From NCBI GenBank assembly GCA_002256345.1, contig NKIY01000001.1:62001-126000 (forward strand): a stretch of 64,000 nt of DNA. Reading direction: 5' to 3'. Below the pieces are notes generated by a model. The model did not search any database, was not told the DNA's origin, and saw only the letters and a program-made list of their open reading frames with translations. This DNA is from Bradyrhizobiaceae bacterium PARB1 (GTDB lineage: Bacteria > Pseudomonadota > Alphaproteobacteria > Rhizobiales > Xanthobacteraceae). Positions 1 through 8,697 of the stretch are shown piece by piece. A program made the position numbers and the translations under genes. The first letter of the stretch is position 1. Each line of letters begins with the position of its first letter.

Positions 1-250
1 CATTGGGAACGTCGACCGTGATCAGCATGCTGTCGCCAGCGCTCAGGATCAGGCTCTCGGTGCCGACGGTGACCTGTTTGGCGCCCTGCAGGACCAGGCA
101 CACCAGCGGCTGGTAGATGGCGTGAATGAGCCCGCTGGGCTCGGCGACGCGGATGACCGTGAGGCCGGGGACGGGCGTTTGGGCAAGGCCGGCGGTGTCG
201 CCATGGGTGTCCACATAGCGGCGGACAGTGTCGCGCAGGGTGTCGGTCAT
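1..250 (-). CDS. AraC-family transcriptional regulator, N-terminal part (cut by window edge)
   Basis: The reverse strand opens at an ATG (250-248) and stays open to the window edge, giving 83 residues. The start MTDTLRDTVRRYVDTHGD and the later stretch IYQPLVCLVLQGAK match the cupin-like N-terminal domain of AraC regulators (AraC_N). The DNA-binding helix-turn-helix half lies outside the window. It is divergent from the SDR at 389, with about 140 bp between them. This family often controls a divergently transcribed dehydrogenase, so the SDR is the likely target; that is inference. Confidence 0.8.
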   Translation of the reverse strand, partial: MTDTLRDTVRRYVDTHGDTAGLAQTPVPGLTVIRVAEPSGLIHAIYQPLVCLVLQGAKQVTVGTESLILSAGDSMLITVDVPN

Positions 251-388
251 GCGGTCACTATAACCCAATCCCGGCGGTGGCGGGCGTCATTCGGAGGATT
301 AGGCAAATAGCGTCGAGGTTCCGGCAACGACGGCCGGAGTGAGGAGCAATAGGTCAGGGGCACTCCGAAATCCCTCGAGGAATGCTCC

Positions 389-1156
389 ATGACCAATGCC
401 ACCACCAAGCTCGCGATCGTCACCGGCGCGAGCCGCGGCCTCGGCCGCAACACCGCACTCGCCATTGCCCGCCATGGCGGGGACGTCATCGTCACCTATC
501 AGAGCCGTATCGAGGATGCGCGGGCTGTCGTCGCCGAGATCGAAGCCATGGGCCGCAGAGCGGTCGCCTTGCAACTCGACATCGGCGATGTCGCGGCGTT
601 TCCCGGCTTCGTCGAACGGCTGCGCGCCGCGCTGAAAGCTAGTTTCGGCCGCGACAGTTTCGATCATCTCGTCAACAATGCCGGTCATGGCGATTACGCG
701 CCGCTTGCCGAGACTACCGAAGCCTCTTTCGACCGGCTGGTGAATGTTCACTTCAAGGGTATGCTGTTCCTCACCCGGGCGCTGCTGCCGATCATTGTCG
801 ATGGCGGGCGCATCGTGAACCTGTCCTCCGGACTGACCCGCATGACGCTGCCGGGCTATGGCGCCTATTCGGCCATGAAGGGTGCTGTCGAGGTGCTCAC
901 GCGCTATCTGGCCAAGGAGCTGGGCGGACGCGGGATTGCCGTGAATACGGTTGCGCCGGGCGCGATCGAAACGGATTTCGGCGGCGGTGCCGTACGCGAC
1001 AATGCCGAGATCAACAAGCACATTGCCGGCATCACGGCGCTCGGCCGTGTCGGCGTGCCCGACGATATCGGGCCGATGATCGCGAATCTGCTGTCGGAGG
1101 ACAACCGCTGGATCAATGCGCAGCGGATTGAGGTGTCGGGCGGTCAGGGGCTTTGA
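389..1156 (+). CDS. SDR-family NAD(P)-dependent oxidoreductase
   Basis: This 255-residue protein is a classical short-chain dehydrogenase. It has the nucleotide-binding motif TGASRGLG near residue 13, the NNAG motif, a catalytic Ser in NLSSG, and the Tyr-x3-Lys pair in YSAMK. The C-terminus (SGGQGL) is the usual SDR end. It is a cytosolic oxidoreductase of unknown substrate. It lies divergent from the AraC regulator at the window edge and is probably controlled by it. The class is certain; the reaction cannot be read from sequence. Confidence 0.9.
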   Translation: MTNATTKLAIVTGASRGLGRNTALAIARHGGDVIVTYQSRIEDARAVVAEIEAMGRRAVALQLDIGDVAAFPGFVERLRAALKASFGRDSFDHLVNNAGHGDYAPLAETTEASFDRLVNVHFKGMLFLTRALLPIIVDGGRIVNLSSGLTRMTLPGYGAYSAMKGAVEVLTRYLAKELGGRGIAVNTVAPGAIETDFGGGAVRDNAEINKHIAGITALGRVGVPDDIGPMIANLLSEDNRWINAQRIEVSGGQGL

Positions 1157-1179
1157 CCGTCTGCCGACTGCTCTGCCAG

Positions 1180-1277
1180 TCATCCTCCGCGAAAGCGGAG
1201 GATCCGGTGCACGATGTCGGTGGTAATCAAGCGCAGACGCTGGCGTTCAACCGGTTGCCCGGACGAGCCGGGCAACG
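1180..1277. repeat. Pair of short hairpins in an intergenic repeat
   Basis: Two perfect stem-loops lie between the SDR and the convergent small membrane protein gene. The first is ATCCTCCGC-GAAA-GCGGAGGAT at 1182-1203. The second is GTTGCCCGG-ACGAG-CCGGGCAAC at 1254-1276. Such hairpin pairs resemble the dispersed intergenic elements of Nitrobacteraceae. They could also end transcription from both sides, although neither is followed by a T-run. Confidence 0.6.
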
Positions 1278-1286
1278 ACAGACGAG

Positions 1287-1538
1287 TCAGCCCTTCCGCG
1301 TAAACGGTTCGATACGGTGGGCGGTGCGCAGGAATGCGGCCATGATGGCGACGCCGCTCAGGAACAGTACGATCTGCAGGATGTGCTCGCCGATCGTATC
1401 GAGGCCGAACAGGATCGACAGCGCCCAGCCGCCGGCGAAAGCCGCGCCAAAAACTTCGGCGCCGATCAGGATCGCCGCCGAGATGACGGTGATGACGTTG
1501 GGCCAGACGATGCGGCGGGATCCGGTGGAGGTGGTCAT
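1287..1538 (-). CDS. Small two-helix membrane protein, function unknown
   Basis: An 83-residue protein with two hydrophobic spans: ITVISAAILIGAEVFGAAFA around residues 16-35, and a second around residues 52-70. The N-terminus is short and polar and the tail is basic (RIEPFTRKG). No enzymatic motif is visible. It is transcribed divergently from the M3 peptidase gene downstream. I do not recognise the family. The even hydrophobicity and clean start make it a probable real gene. Confidence 0.6.
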   Translation of the reverse strand: MTTSTGSRRIVWPNVITVISAAILIGAEVFGAAFAGGWALSILFGLDTIGEHILQIVLFLSGVAIMAAFLRTAHRIEPFTRKG

Positions 1539-1670
1539 AATCTAAATAGTCCTATTTGAGCGCCGCAATCTCTCCGAAAATGCCCGCTGCGGCAAGCGGT
1601 AAAGGGCCCAAAAAAGCCCCATGCATGGTATATCTCGGAACATGATTTGGGACGAAAAGCAGGATTTATA

Positions 1671-3752
1671 ATGTCGGATACGCAGGTTTCGCCGGTTGCG
1701 GCGAAAGGTCTCGATAACCCCCTTCTGCGGCCCTGGCAGACCCCGTTCGAGACACCCCCGTTTGACGAGATCGAGCCGGACCATTTCATGCCGGCCTTCG
1801 AGCAGGCCTTTGCCGACCATGCCGGCGAGATCGCGGCCATCGTCAACGACCCGTCGGCGCCCGATTTCGCCAACACGATCACCGCGCTGGAGCGCTCCGG
1901 CAAGCTGCTGTCCAAAGTCGCGGCGGTGTTCTACGACCTCGTTTCGGCGCATTCCAATCCGGCGATCCTCGAGATCGACAAGGAAGTGTCGCTGCGGATG
2001 GCGCGGCACTGGTCACCGATCATGATGAATGCGGTTCTGTTCGGCCGCATCGCCGCGCTGCGCGACAAGCGGGCCGAGCTGCACCTCAAGCCCGAGCAGG
2101 CGCGTCTGCTGGAGCGGACCTATACGAACTTTCATCGCGCCGGCGCCGGCCTCGATGATGCGGCCAAGGCGCGGATGGCTGACATCAACGAACGTCTCGC
2201 CCATCTAGGCACCAGCTTCGGCCACCACCTGCTCGGCGATGAGCAGGAGTGGTTCATGGAGCTCGGCGAGAACGACCGCGACGGGCTGAGCGACAGCTTC
2301 GTCGCCGCGGCCAAGGCGGCGGCCGAAGAGCGCGGCATGGCGGGCAAGGCGATCGTCACCACGTCGCGCTCGTCCATGGAACCGTTCCTGCAGAGCTCGA
2401 CCCGGCGCGACCTGCGCGAGAAGGCCTACAAGGCCTTCATCCAGCGCGGCAACAACGGCAATGCCAACGACAACAACGCGACGATCACCGAAATCCTGAC
2501 GCTGCGCGAGGAGCGCGCCAAGCTACTGGGGTATCCCACCTTTGCGGCCTATCGCCTGGAAGACTCCATGGCGAAGACGCCGGCGGCGGTACGCGACCTG
2601 CTGGAGCGTGTCTGGAAGCCGGCACGCGCCCGCGCGCTGGCGGATCGCGATGCGCTGCAGGAGCTGATTGCGGAGGAGGGCGGCAACTTCAGGCTCGCCG
2701 CCTGGGACTGGCGCCATTACGCCGAAAAGCTGCGGCAGCGCCGCGCCAATTTCGACGATGCGGCGATCAAGCCCTATCTCGCGCTCGATAACATGATCGC
2801 GGCGCAGTTCGACGTGGCAACCAGGCTGTTCGGCGTCACCTTCCACGAGCGCAAGGATGTACCGGTCTGGCATCCCGACGTGCGCGTCTGGGAGGTCAAG
2901 GACGCCAAGGGCGAGCACAAGGCGCTGTTCTATGGTGATTACTTCGCGCGTTCCTCGAAGCGCTCCGGCGCCTGGATGACCTCGCTGCGCGACCAGCAGA
3001 AGCTCGACGGCGATATCGCACCCCTGGTGCTGAACATCTGCAATTTTGCCAAGGGCACGAATGGCCAGCCGGCGCTGCTGTCGCCGGACGATGCGCGCAC
3101 GCTGTTCCATGAATTCGGCCACGGCCTGCATGGCATGCTGTCCAATGTCACCTATCCGTCGCTGTCGGGGACCTCGGTTTTCACCGATTTCGTCGAACTG
3201 CCGTCGCAGCTCTATGAGCACTGGCAGGAGCGTCCGGAAGTGCTGCAGCAATTCGCGAAGCACTACCAAACCGGCGAGCCGCTGCCAGACGATCTGCTCA
3301 AGCGCTTCATTGCCGCCCGCAAATTCAACCAGGGCTTTGCCACGGTGGAGTTCGTGTCCTCGGCGCTGATCGATCTCGAATTCCACACCCAGCCGGCGTC
3401 GGCTTCCGTAGATGTCGCTGCCTTCGAGAAGAAGGAGCTGGAAAAGATCGGCATGCCCGAGGAGATCGCGCTGCGGCACCGGCCCACGCAATTCGCGCAT
3501 ATCTTCTCCGGCGATCATTATGCATCCGGCTATTACAGCTACATGTGGTCGGAAGTGATGGATGCCGATGCGTTCGGCGCGTTCGAGGAAGCCGGCAATA
3601 TCTTCGATCCCGCCACGGCCAAGCGGCTGCATGACGATATCTATTCGTCGGGCGGCTCGGTGGATCCGGAAGCGGCCTATGTCGCCTTCCGCGGTCGCCC
3701 GCCGGAGGCGGACGCGCTGCTGCGGCGGCGCGGTCTGCTGGATGCAGCGTGA
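1671..3752 (+). CDS. dcp: M3-family metallopeptidase (peptidyl-dipeptidase Dcp / oligopeptidase A type)
   Basis: A 693-residue cytosolic zinc peptidase that cleaves short peptides. The zinc-binding motif HEFGH is at residues 480-484. The family signature SGDHYASGYYSYMWSEV follows in the C-terminal catalytic part. Length matches Dcp and OpdA (about 680). The ATG at 1671 was chosen because AGGA lies just upstream; a TTG eight codons earlier is also in frame. The stop is followed directly by the DUF1007 gene, so the genes may be co-transcribed. Dcp and oligopeptidase A cannot be told apart from sequence alone. Confidence 0.93.
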   Translation: MSDTQVSPVAAKGLDNPLLRPWQTPFETPPFDEIEPDHFMPAFEQAFADHAGEIAAIVNDPSAPDFANTITALERSGKLLSKVAAVFYDLVSAHSNPAILEIDKEVSLRMARHWSPIMMNAVLFGRIAALRDKRAELHLKPEQARLLERTYTNFHRAGAGLDDAAKARMADINERLAHLGTSFGHHLLGDEQEWFMELGENDRDGLSDSFVAAAKAAAEERGMAGKAIVTTSRSSMEPFLQSSTRRDLREKAYKAFIQRGNNGNANDNNATITEILTLREERAKLLGYPTFAAYRLEDSMAKTPAAVRDLLERVWKPARARALADRDALQELIAEEGGNFRLAAWDWRHYAEKLRQRRANFDDAAIKPYLALDNMIAAQFDVATRLFGVTFHERKDVPVWHPDVRVWEVKDAKGEHKALFYGDYFARSSKRSGAWMTSLRDQQKLDGDIAPLVLNICNFAKGTNGQPALLSPDDARTLFHEFGHGLHGMLSNVTYPSLSGTSVFTDFVELPSQLYEHWQERPEVLQQFAKHYQTGEPLPDDLLKRFIAARKFNQGFATVEFVSSALIDLEFHTQPASASVDVAAFEKKELEKIGMPEEIALRHRPTQFAHIFSGDHYASGYYSYMWSEVMDADAFGAFEEAGNIFDPATAKRLHDDIYSSGGSVDPEAAYVAFRGRPPEADALLRRRGLLDAA

Positions 3753-3762
3753 GGTGCGCAAC

Positions 3763-4401
3763 GTGATCCAGCGTCTTCTCGGATTGCTCGCTATCGTGGC
3801 GGTGTCGTTGAGCGGCATCGCCGCTGCATCCGCGCACCCCCATGTGTTCGTGGCGGCGCGCAGCGAACTGATCTATGCGCCGGACGGCACCATCACCGGC
3901 GTGCGCCACGCATGGACCTTCGACGACATGTTCTCCACCTACGCGCTGCAGGGCATCCCGAGCAAGACGCCGGGCACCTATACGCGCGAGGAACTGGCGC
4001 CGCTGGCACAGACCAATGTGGAGTCGCTGAAGGAATATGCCTTCTTCACCTTCGCCAAGGCGGACGGCAAGAAGGAACGCTTCAACGATCCCGTCGATTA
4101 TTATCTGGAAAAGACCGATCTCGGTCTGACCCTGCATTTCACGCTGCCGTTCAAGACGCCGTTCAAGACCAAGAAGCTGGCGCTGGAAGTTTTCGATCCG
4201 TCCTTCTTCATCGACTTCAGTCTGGAGAAGAAGGATCCGATCAAGCTCGTCGGTGCGCCCGCCGCCTGCACGATGGGAATCCAGCGGCCGTCCGACGGCG
4301 CCGCCAAGGCGCAGACCATGAATGAAGACACGTTCATGAATGGCGAGAACAGCAATTTCGGCGCGATGTTCGCCAACAAGGTGACGGTGGACTGCCCATG
4401 A
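3763..4401 (+). CDS. DUF1007-family periplasmic protein
   Basis: A secreted protein of about 212 residues with a signal peptide (LLGLLAIVAVSLSGIAAASA) followed by the family hallmark AHPHVFV. DUF1007 proteins usually sit beside NicO-type nickel/cobalt transporters and are thought to assist metal export or handling in the periplasm. GTG at 3763 was chosen for the GAGGTG Shine-Dalgarno six bases upstream; an ATG at 3742 overlapping the peptidase gene is the alternative. The stop overlaps the next start as ATGA, so the two are translationally coupled. Confidence 0.85.
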   Translation: MIQRLLGLLAIVAVSLSGIAAASAHPHVFVAARSELIYAPDGTITGVRHAWTFDDMFSTYALQGIPSKTPGTYTREELAPLAQTNVESLKEYAFFTFAKADGKKERFNDPVDYYLEKTDLGLTLHFTLPFKTPFKTKKLALEVFDPSFFIDFSLEKKDPIKLVGAPAACTMGIQRPSDGAAKAQTMNEDTFMNGENSNFGAMFANKVTVDCP

Positions 4402-5483
4402 GTTCGCATATCTCTCCACGTCATGCCCGGGCTTGTCCCGGGCATCCAGCTTTGGCTGTGCCGGACTCGCAGGTCGGCGGCATCGTCGGCTGGCTGCTGA
4501 CCAAACAATCCGAATTCTATCGCGCGATCTCCACGACGATCCGCGCCGCCAAATCCGATGGCAGCGCGGTATGGACCCTGCTTGGCATCTCCTTCCTCTA
4601 CGGCATCTTCCATGCCGCTGGTCCCGGTCATGGCAAGGCGGTGATCTCGTCCTATCTCGTCGCCAATGAGGAGACGGCCAAACGCGGCATCGTGTTGTCT
4701 TTCGTCTCGGCGCTGATGCAAGCGCTGGTGGCCGTGCTGATCGTCGGCATCGGTGCGTGGCTGCTGAACGTGACAGCGCGGACCATGTGCAGCACCGAAC
4801 GCGTGGTGGAGATCGCCAGCTACGGCCTGATCGCCGCCTTCGGCGCCCGACTGGTCTGGATCAAGGGGCGCGGTTTCTTCCGCGCGATCAGGCCCTCGCT
4901 CGGTGCGAGCGGTCCGCAACTGGCGGTGGCGCATGCATCCGCCCATGCGCACAGCCACACCCACGATCGCGGGCATGATCACCACCATCACCATGATCAC
5001 GGCCATGCGCATGCCCATGCGGCGCATGCGGAAGCTCACGCCCATGCCCATTATGGTCACGCCGACCACCATCATGCCCATGACGAGGACTGCGATCATT
5101 GTGGCCACTCCCATGGCCCGACGCCGGATCAGCTCGCCGGCCCTGGCGGCTGGGCGCGTGGGCTGTCGGCGGTGCTGACCGTCGGCATCCGGCCGTGTTC
5201 GGGGGCGATCCTCGTGCTGGTGTTCGCGCTGGCGCAGGGCCTGTTCTGGGCCGGCATCGCCGCGACTTTCGTGATGGGCCTCGGCACCGCCATCACGGTG
5301 GCCACCATCGCGGTCATCGCCGTCTCCGCCAAGGGCCTGGCCAACCGGCTCGCGGGCAGCCGCGAAGGCTCCGGCGCGCTGGCGATGCGCGGAATCGAAT
5401 TCGGCGCAGCGGCTTTGGTGCTGGTGTTCGGCGTCGGCCTGCTGCTCGGCTATCTCGGCACCGAACCCGTAAGGTGTTTCTAA
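4398..5483 (+). CDS. NicO-family nickel/cobalt transporter with histidine-rich loop
   Basis: A 361-residue polytopic membrane protein of the RcnA/NicO family, which exports Ni2+ or Co2+. Family motifs visible are GIFHAAGPGHGKAVISSYL near residue 70 and VGIRPCSGAILVLVFALA after the loop. Between them, roughly residues 175-240, is a loop with about 27 histidines that likely binds metal. It is coupled to the DUF1007 gene by an ATGA overlap. The first 20 or so codons hold a palindromic repeat in frame (4419-4447) where relatives have a hydrophobic leader, so the true N-terminus is uncertain. TTG 4452 and GTG 4458 are internal alternatives. Confidence 0.88.
   Translation: MSSHISPRHARACPGHPALAVPDSQVGGIVGWLLTKQSEFYRAISTTIRAAKSDGSAVWTLLGISFLYGIFHAAGPGHGKAVISSYLVANEETAKRGIVLSFVSALMQALVAVLIVGIGAWLLNVTARTMCSTERVVEIASYGLIAAFGARLVWIKGRGFFRAIRPSLGASGPQLAVAHASAHAHSHTHDRGHDHHHHHDHGHAHAHAAHAEAHAHAHYGHADHHHAHDEDCDHCGHSHGPTPDQLAGPGGWARGLSAVLTVGIRPCSGAILVLVFALAQGLFWAGIAATFVMGLGTAITVATIAVIAVSAKGLANRLAGSREGSGALAMRGIEFGAAALVLVFGVGLLLGYLGTEPVRCF
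4419..4447. repeat. REP-like palindrome inside the NicO reading frame
   Basis: ATGCCCGGG (4423-4431) and CCCGGGCAT (4437-4445) form a perfect 9-bp stem with the loop CTTGT. It is flanked by CGTC and CC, the form taken by a common dispersed element of Nitrobacteraceae. It lies in frame as residues 8-17 (RHARACPGHP) of the transporter. Confidence 0.8.
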
Positions 5484-5521
5484 TTGACAAGCCTGGGCCA
5501 AAGCGCGAAGCCAGCGGTATC

Positions 5522-6559
5522 ATGAACGACGCTGTTTCTCTCGAGAAAACTCCGCCCGCCGTTGCCGATCTGCCGGAGCGCGTCGGCGTGCTGCTCGTCA
5601 ATCTCGGCACGCCCGACACCGCCGATGCCAAGGGCGTTCGCGTCTATCTCAAGGAATTCCTGTCCGACGCCCGCGTGATCGAGAATCAGGGGCTGATCTG
5701 GAAGCTGGTGCTGAACGGCATCATCCTGAATACGCGGCCGCGCAAGAAGGCCAAGGACTACCAGAAGATCTGGAACACGGAGAAGAACGAGTCTCCGCTG
5801 AAGACGATCACCCGGGCGCAATCTGACAAGCTGTCGGCAGCGCTCGGCAGTCATACACATCTCGTTGTGGACTGGGCGATGCGCTACGGCAATCCGTCGA
5901 TCCGCTCCCGCATCAAAGCGCTGACCGAACAGGGCTGCGATCGCATTCTGGTGGTGCCGCTCTATCCGCAATATTCCGCGGCGACCTCGGCCACCGTCTG
6001 CGACGAGGCGTTCCGCGTGCTATCGGCCATGCGTGCGCAGCCGACGCTGCGTGTCACGCCGCCTTATTATGACGAGCCGGACTATATCAATGCGCTCGCC
6101 GTCTCCATCGACAAGCATCTGGCGACGCTGGACTTCACGCCGGAGATGATCGTGGCCTCGTTCCACGGCATGCCGCAGAAATATATCGACAAGGGCGATC
6201 CCTATCGGGCGCAATGCGTTGCGACCACCGAGGCACTGCGCAAGCGGCTGGGACCGAACGCGCCGAAACTGCTGCTGACCTTCCAGTCGCGCTTCGGCTT
6301 CGACGAATGGCTGCAGCCCTATACGGACAAGACCATCGAGCAGCTCGCCAAGGATGGCGTGCGACGGATTGCCGTGGTGATGCCGGGCTTCTCGGCAGAC
6401 TGCCTGGAAACGCTCGAGGAAATCGCGCAGGAGAATTGCGAGATCTTCCTGCACAATGGCGGCGAGAAGTTCTCCGCGATCCCCTGCCTCAACGACAGCG
6501 AAGAGGGGATGGATGTGATCCGCCAGCTGGTGCTGCGCGAATTGCAGGGCTGGATTTAG
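5522..6559 (+). CDS. hemH: Ferrochelatase
   Basis: A 345-residue enzyme that inserts Fe2+ into protoporphyrin IX, the last step of protoheme synthesis. Visible motifs are VGVLLVNLGTPD at the N-terminus, VPLYPQYSAAT, the active-site histidine in SFHGMP, LTFQSRFG, and PGFSADCLETLEEI with the metal-site glutamate. The ATG at 5522 fits the family start; the frame also opens further upstream. It begins 38 bp after the NicO gene, so a metal-handling transcript is possible. Confidence 0.97.
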   Translation: MNDAVSLEKTPPAVADLPERVGVLLVNLGTPDTADAKGVRVYLKEFLSDARVIENQGLIWKLVLNGIILNTRPRKKAKDYQKIWNTEKNESPLKTITRAQSDKLSAALGSHTHLVVDWAMRYGNPSIRSRIKALTEQGCDRILVVPLYPQYSAATSATVCDEAFRVLSAMRAQPTLRVTPPYYDEPDYINALAVSIDKHLATLDFTPEMIVASFHGMPQKYIDKGDPYRAQCVATTEALRKRLGPNAPKLLLTFQSRFGFDEWLQPYTDKTIEQLAKDGVRRIAVVMPGFSADCLETLEEIAQENCEIFLHNGGEKFSAIPCLNDSEEGMDVIRQLVLRELQGWI

Positions 6560-6579
6560 TTCGCGCCCCACACACTCCG

Positions 6580-6684
6580 TCGTCATACTGAGGTGCGAGC
6601 GACGCGAGCCTCGAAAGATGAGTGGTCATCGCCCAAGGCCCATCCTTCGAGACCGTCACAAAGTGACGCACCTCAGGATGATGG
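6580..6684. repeat. Imperfect inverted repeat, intergenic
   Basis: The left arm CGTCATACTGAGGTGCG is matched by CGCACCTCAGGATGATGG on the right, with internal complementary pieces (CCTCGAAAGATG and CATCCTTCGAGA). This is the form of a dispersed intergenic element common in Bradyrhizobium and relatives. It fills most of the gap between hemH and the SPFH gene. Confidence 0.7.
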
Positions 6685-6799
6685 CAAAGTATGTGGCGAT
6701 CATCCTCGCTTTTCCCGGCGTCGAACCCTAAAATCCCCGAACACGACAAAACAGCAGGCGCGATGCGTCACGCATCCATTTCGTCGTAGGGAGATACCG

Positions 6800-7783
6800 A
6801 TGTCCGGTTTCGACATTTTTGCCATTGCCATCGCACTGCTGATCATCTTCACGCTTTTCGCCGGCGTGAAGACGGTGCCGCAAGGCTATGACTGGACCAT
6901 TGAGCGCTTCGGCAAGTTCACCCGCACGCTGTCGCCCGGCCTCAATATCATCGTTCCCTATTTCGATCGCGTCGGCCGCAAGGTGAACATGATGGAGCAG
7001 GTGATCGAGATTCCCGAGCAGGAAGTCATCACTGCGGACAATGCCACCGTTGGCGTGGACGGCGTCGCCTTCTTCCAGGTGTTCGATGCGGCAAAGGCGA
7101 GCTATGAAGTCTCCAATCTGCAGCAAGCCATTGTCGTGCTCACCATGACCAACATCCGCTCGGTGATGGGCTCGATGGATCTCGACAAGATGCTGTCGCA
7201 TCGCGACGAGATCAATGAGCGCCTGCTGCGCGTGGTCGATGCTGCCGTGGCGCCATGGGGCATCAAGGTCAATCGCATCGAGATCAAGGATATCGCACCG
7301 CCGGCTGACCTCGTGGAGGCGATGGGGCGGCAGATGAAGGCCGAGCGCGTCAAGCGCGCCGAGATTCTCCAAGCGGAAGGCCAGCGTCAGTCAGAAATTC
7401 TCCGCGCGGAAGGCGCGAAACAGGCGCAGATTCTGCAGGCCGAAGGTCGCCGCGAAGCCGCTTTCCGCGATGCGGAGGCACGCGAACGTTCGGCCGAGGC
7501 CGAAGCCAAAGCGACGCAGATGGTATCGGAAGCGATCAGCCGCGGTGATGTGGCGGCGTTGAACTACTTTATCGCCGACAAATATATCAAGGCGTTCGGC
7601 TTGCTGGCAGAATCGCCGAACCAGAAAGTCGTTCTGCTGCCGATGGAGGCCACCAGCATGCTCGGCTCGCTTGCGGGTATCGGCGAGATCGCCAAGGCGA
7701 CTTTCGGGGAAAGTGCAGCATCCGCGCAGGCCGCCGCTCGCCGTGCTGGCTCGGTGCCGCCGACCACGCCGCCGAGGGCGTAA
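6800..7783 (+). CDS. qmcA: SPFH/band-7 domain membrane protein (QmcA/stomatin-like)
   Basis: A 327-residue membrane-anchored scaffold protein. An N-terminal hydrophobic span ([17 protein letters not shown]) is followed by the band-7 domain ([15 protein letters not shown], then [19 protein letters not shown]). A long charged helical segment around residues 175-240 has repeats of the type ILxAEGxRQ. Family members assemble into oligomers and support membrane protein quality control. ATG 6800 has AGGGAGA just upstream. It is followed 10 bp later by its usual partner, an NfeD protein. Confidence 0.93.
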   Translation: MSGFDIFAIAIALLIIFTLFAGVKTVPQGYDWTIERFGKFTRTLSPGLNIIVPYFDRVGRKVNMMEQVIEIPEQEVITADNATVGVDGVAFFQVFDAAKASYEVSNLQQAIVVLTMTNIRSVMGSMDLDKMLSHRDEINERLLRVVDAAVAPWGIKVNRIEIKDIAPPADLVEAMGRQMKAERVKRAEILQAEGQRQSEILRAEGAKQAQILQAEGRREAAFRDAEARERSAEAEAKATQMVSEAISRGDVAALNYFIADKYIKAFGLLAESPNQKVVLLPMEATSMLGSLAGIGEIAKATFGESAASAQAAARRAGSVPPTTPPRA

Positions 7784-7793
7784 GGATCTCACC

Positions 7794-8237
7794 ATGGCAG
7801 AGATGTTCGTCACCCTCGGCACCTGGAACTGGCTGATCTTCGGTGTGCTGCTGATGGCGCTGGAGCTGCTGGCGCCCGGCATCTTCCTGTTCTGGCTCGG
7901 GCTCGCGGCGTTCCTGGTCGGTATGCTGTCCTTCATCGTCACGCCGTCCTGGCAACTGCAGATGCTGATGTTCGCCGTGTTCGCTGCTGCCGCCGTGCCG
8001 ATCTGGCGCCGCGTTGCCCGGCAGAAGCCGGGAGCGAATCCCAATCCGTTCCTGAACCGGCGTGCCGATGCGCTGGTCGGCCGCGTCTTCACCTTGGACC
8101 GCCCGATCGTCGATGGCTCCGGTATCGTCCGCGTCGATGACACCGTCTGGCGCGTCAGCGGGCCCGATGTGCCGGCGGGGACGAAGGTGAAGATCGTAAA
8201 GGCGGATGGCGCGAGTTTGACGGTGGATGTGGCTTAG
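7794..8237 (+). CDS. NfeD-family protein (YbbJ-like), partner of the SPFH protein
   Basis: 147 residues with three closely spaced hydrophobic segments in the first 75 (WNWLIFGVLLMALELLAPG, then FWLGLAAFLVGML, then MLMFAVFAAAAVPI). A C-terminal OB-fold-like domain includes LVGRVFTLDRPI and VWRVSG. Short NfeD proteins pair with SPFH proteins and help their oligomers at the membrane. ATG 7794 has AAGGA upstream, and the 10-bp gap to the SPFH gene implies one operon. Confidence 0.92.
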   Translation: MAEMFVTLGTWNWLIFGVLLMALELLAPGIFLFWLGLAAFLVGMLSFIVTPSWQLQMLMFAVFAAAAVPIWRRVARQKPGANPNPFLNRRADALVGRVFTLDRPIVDGSGIVRVDDTVWRVSGPDVPAGTKVKIVKADGASLTVDVA

Positions 8238-8270
8238 TGAGACGGATCTGGTGGCGCTGGGTCGAGCAGC

Positions 8271-8678
8271 TCAGCCCCAGGACTTCAACTCAAATACCAC
8301 TCGGGAGAAGTCGATCCCCGCCGTTGAATCGTCCCCATTGCAATAGCCTTCAATCATTGAAAGGCGCCCATCCTTTAGAAAAACGATGAAGCCCATCCCT
8401 TCGTTGACCCCGGCCACATTTCCGTAAGCTGCATCCAGATACGACTTTTCTTCCAGAAGCGGAGTGGTCGCTGCGACTGTCAAATCGGAGAAAAATCCAG
8501 AGCCGCTGTTCTCGTAGCTGACAACATAAGCTGTGCTGATTTGTTGGCGAATTGTCTCAGCCGAAGCAGGATACGCCGCTGCAGCAATCGCCAGAATCTC
8601 CTGTTCGATGGGCCAGAGTGTACGCATCGTCGATCTGTCGCGCGCCGGATATACAACCGAAAGAGTTTCGTCGGTCAC
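8271..8678 (-). CDS. Orphan small protein, function unknown
   Basis: 135 residues from a GTG at 8678; the ATG at 8627 (MRTLWPIEQEIL) is an alternative with no better ribosome site. No signal peptide or membrane span is seen. The C-terminal half has GFIVFLKDGRLSMIEGY, a strand-turn-strand pattern I have seen in small cytosolic proteins of unknown role. Base composition is visibly less GC-rich than its neighbours, which suggests an accessory gene. It stands alone between nfeD and kdsD. Confidence 0.55.
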   Translation of the reverse strand: MTDETLSVVYPARDRSTMRTLWPIEQEILAIAAAAYPASAETIRQQISTAYVVSYENSGSGFFSDLTVAATTPLLEEKSYLDAAYGNVAGVNEGMGFIVFLKDGRLSMIEGYCNGDDSTAGIDFSRVVFELKSWG

Positions 8679-8697
8679 TCTTGACGGCGTTTGCCAG

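Noticed and set aside
2523-3818. A long open frame on the minus strand opposite the M3 peptidase gene
   Set aside because: It lies wholly under a well-supported gene with strong family motifs; its translation is Arg-rich and motif-free, as expected of a shadow in high-GC DNA.
4398-5483. NicO gene as a pseudogene because of the repeat near its start
   Set aside because: The frame is open throughout and all transporter motifs are kept; only the leader is altered, so it is called as a gene with an uncertain N-terminus.
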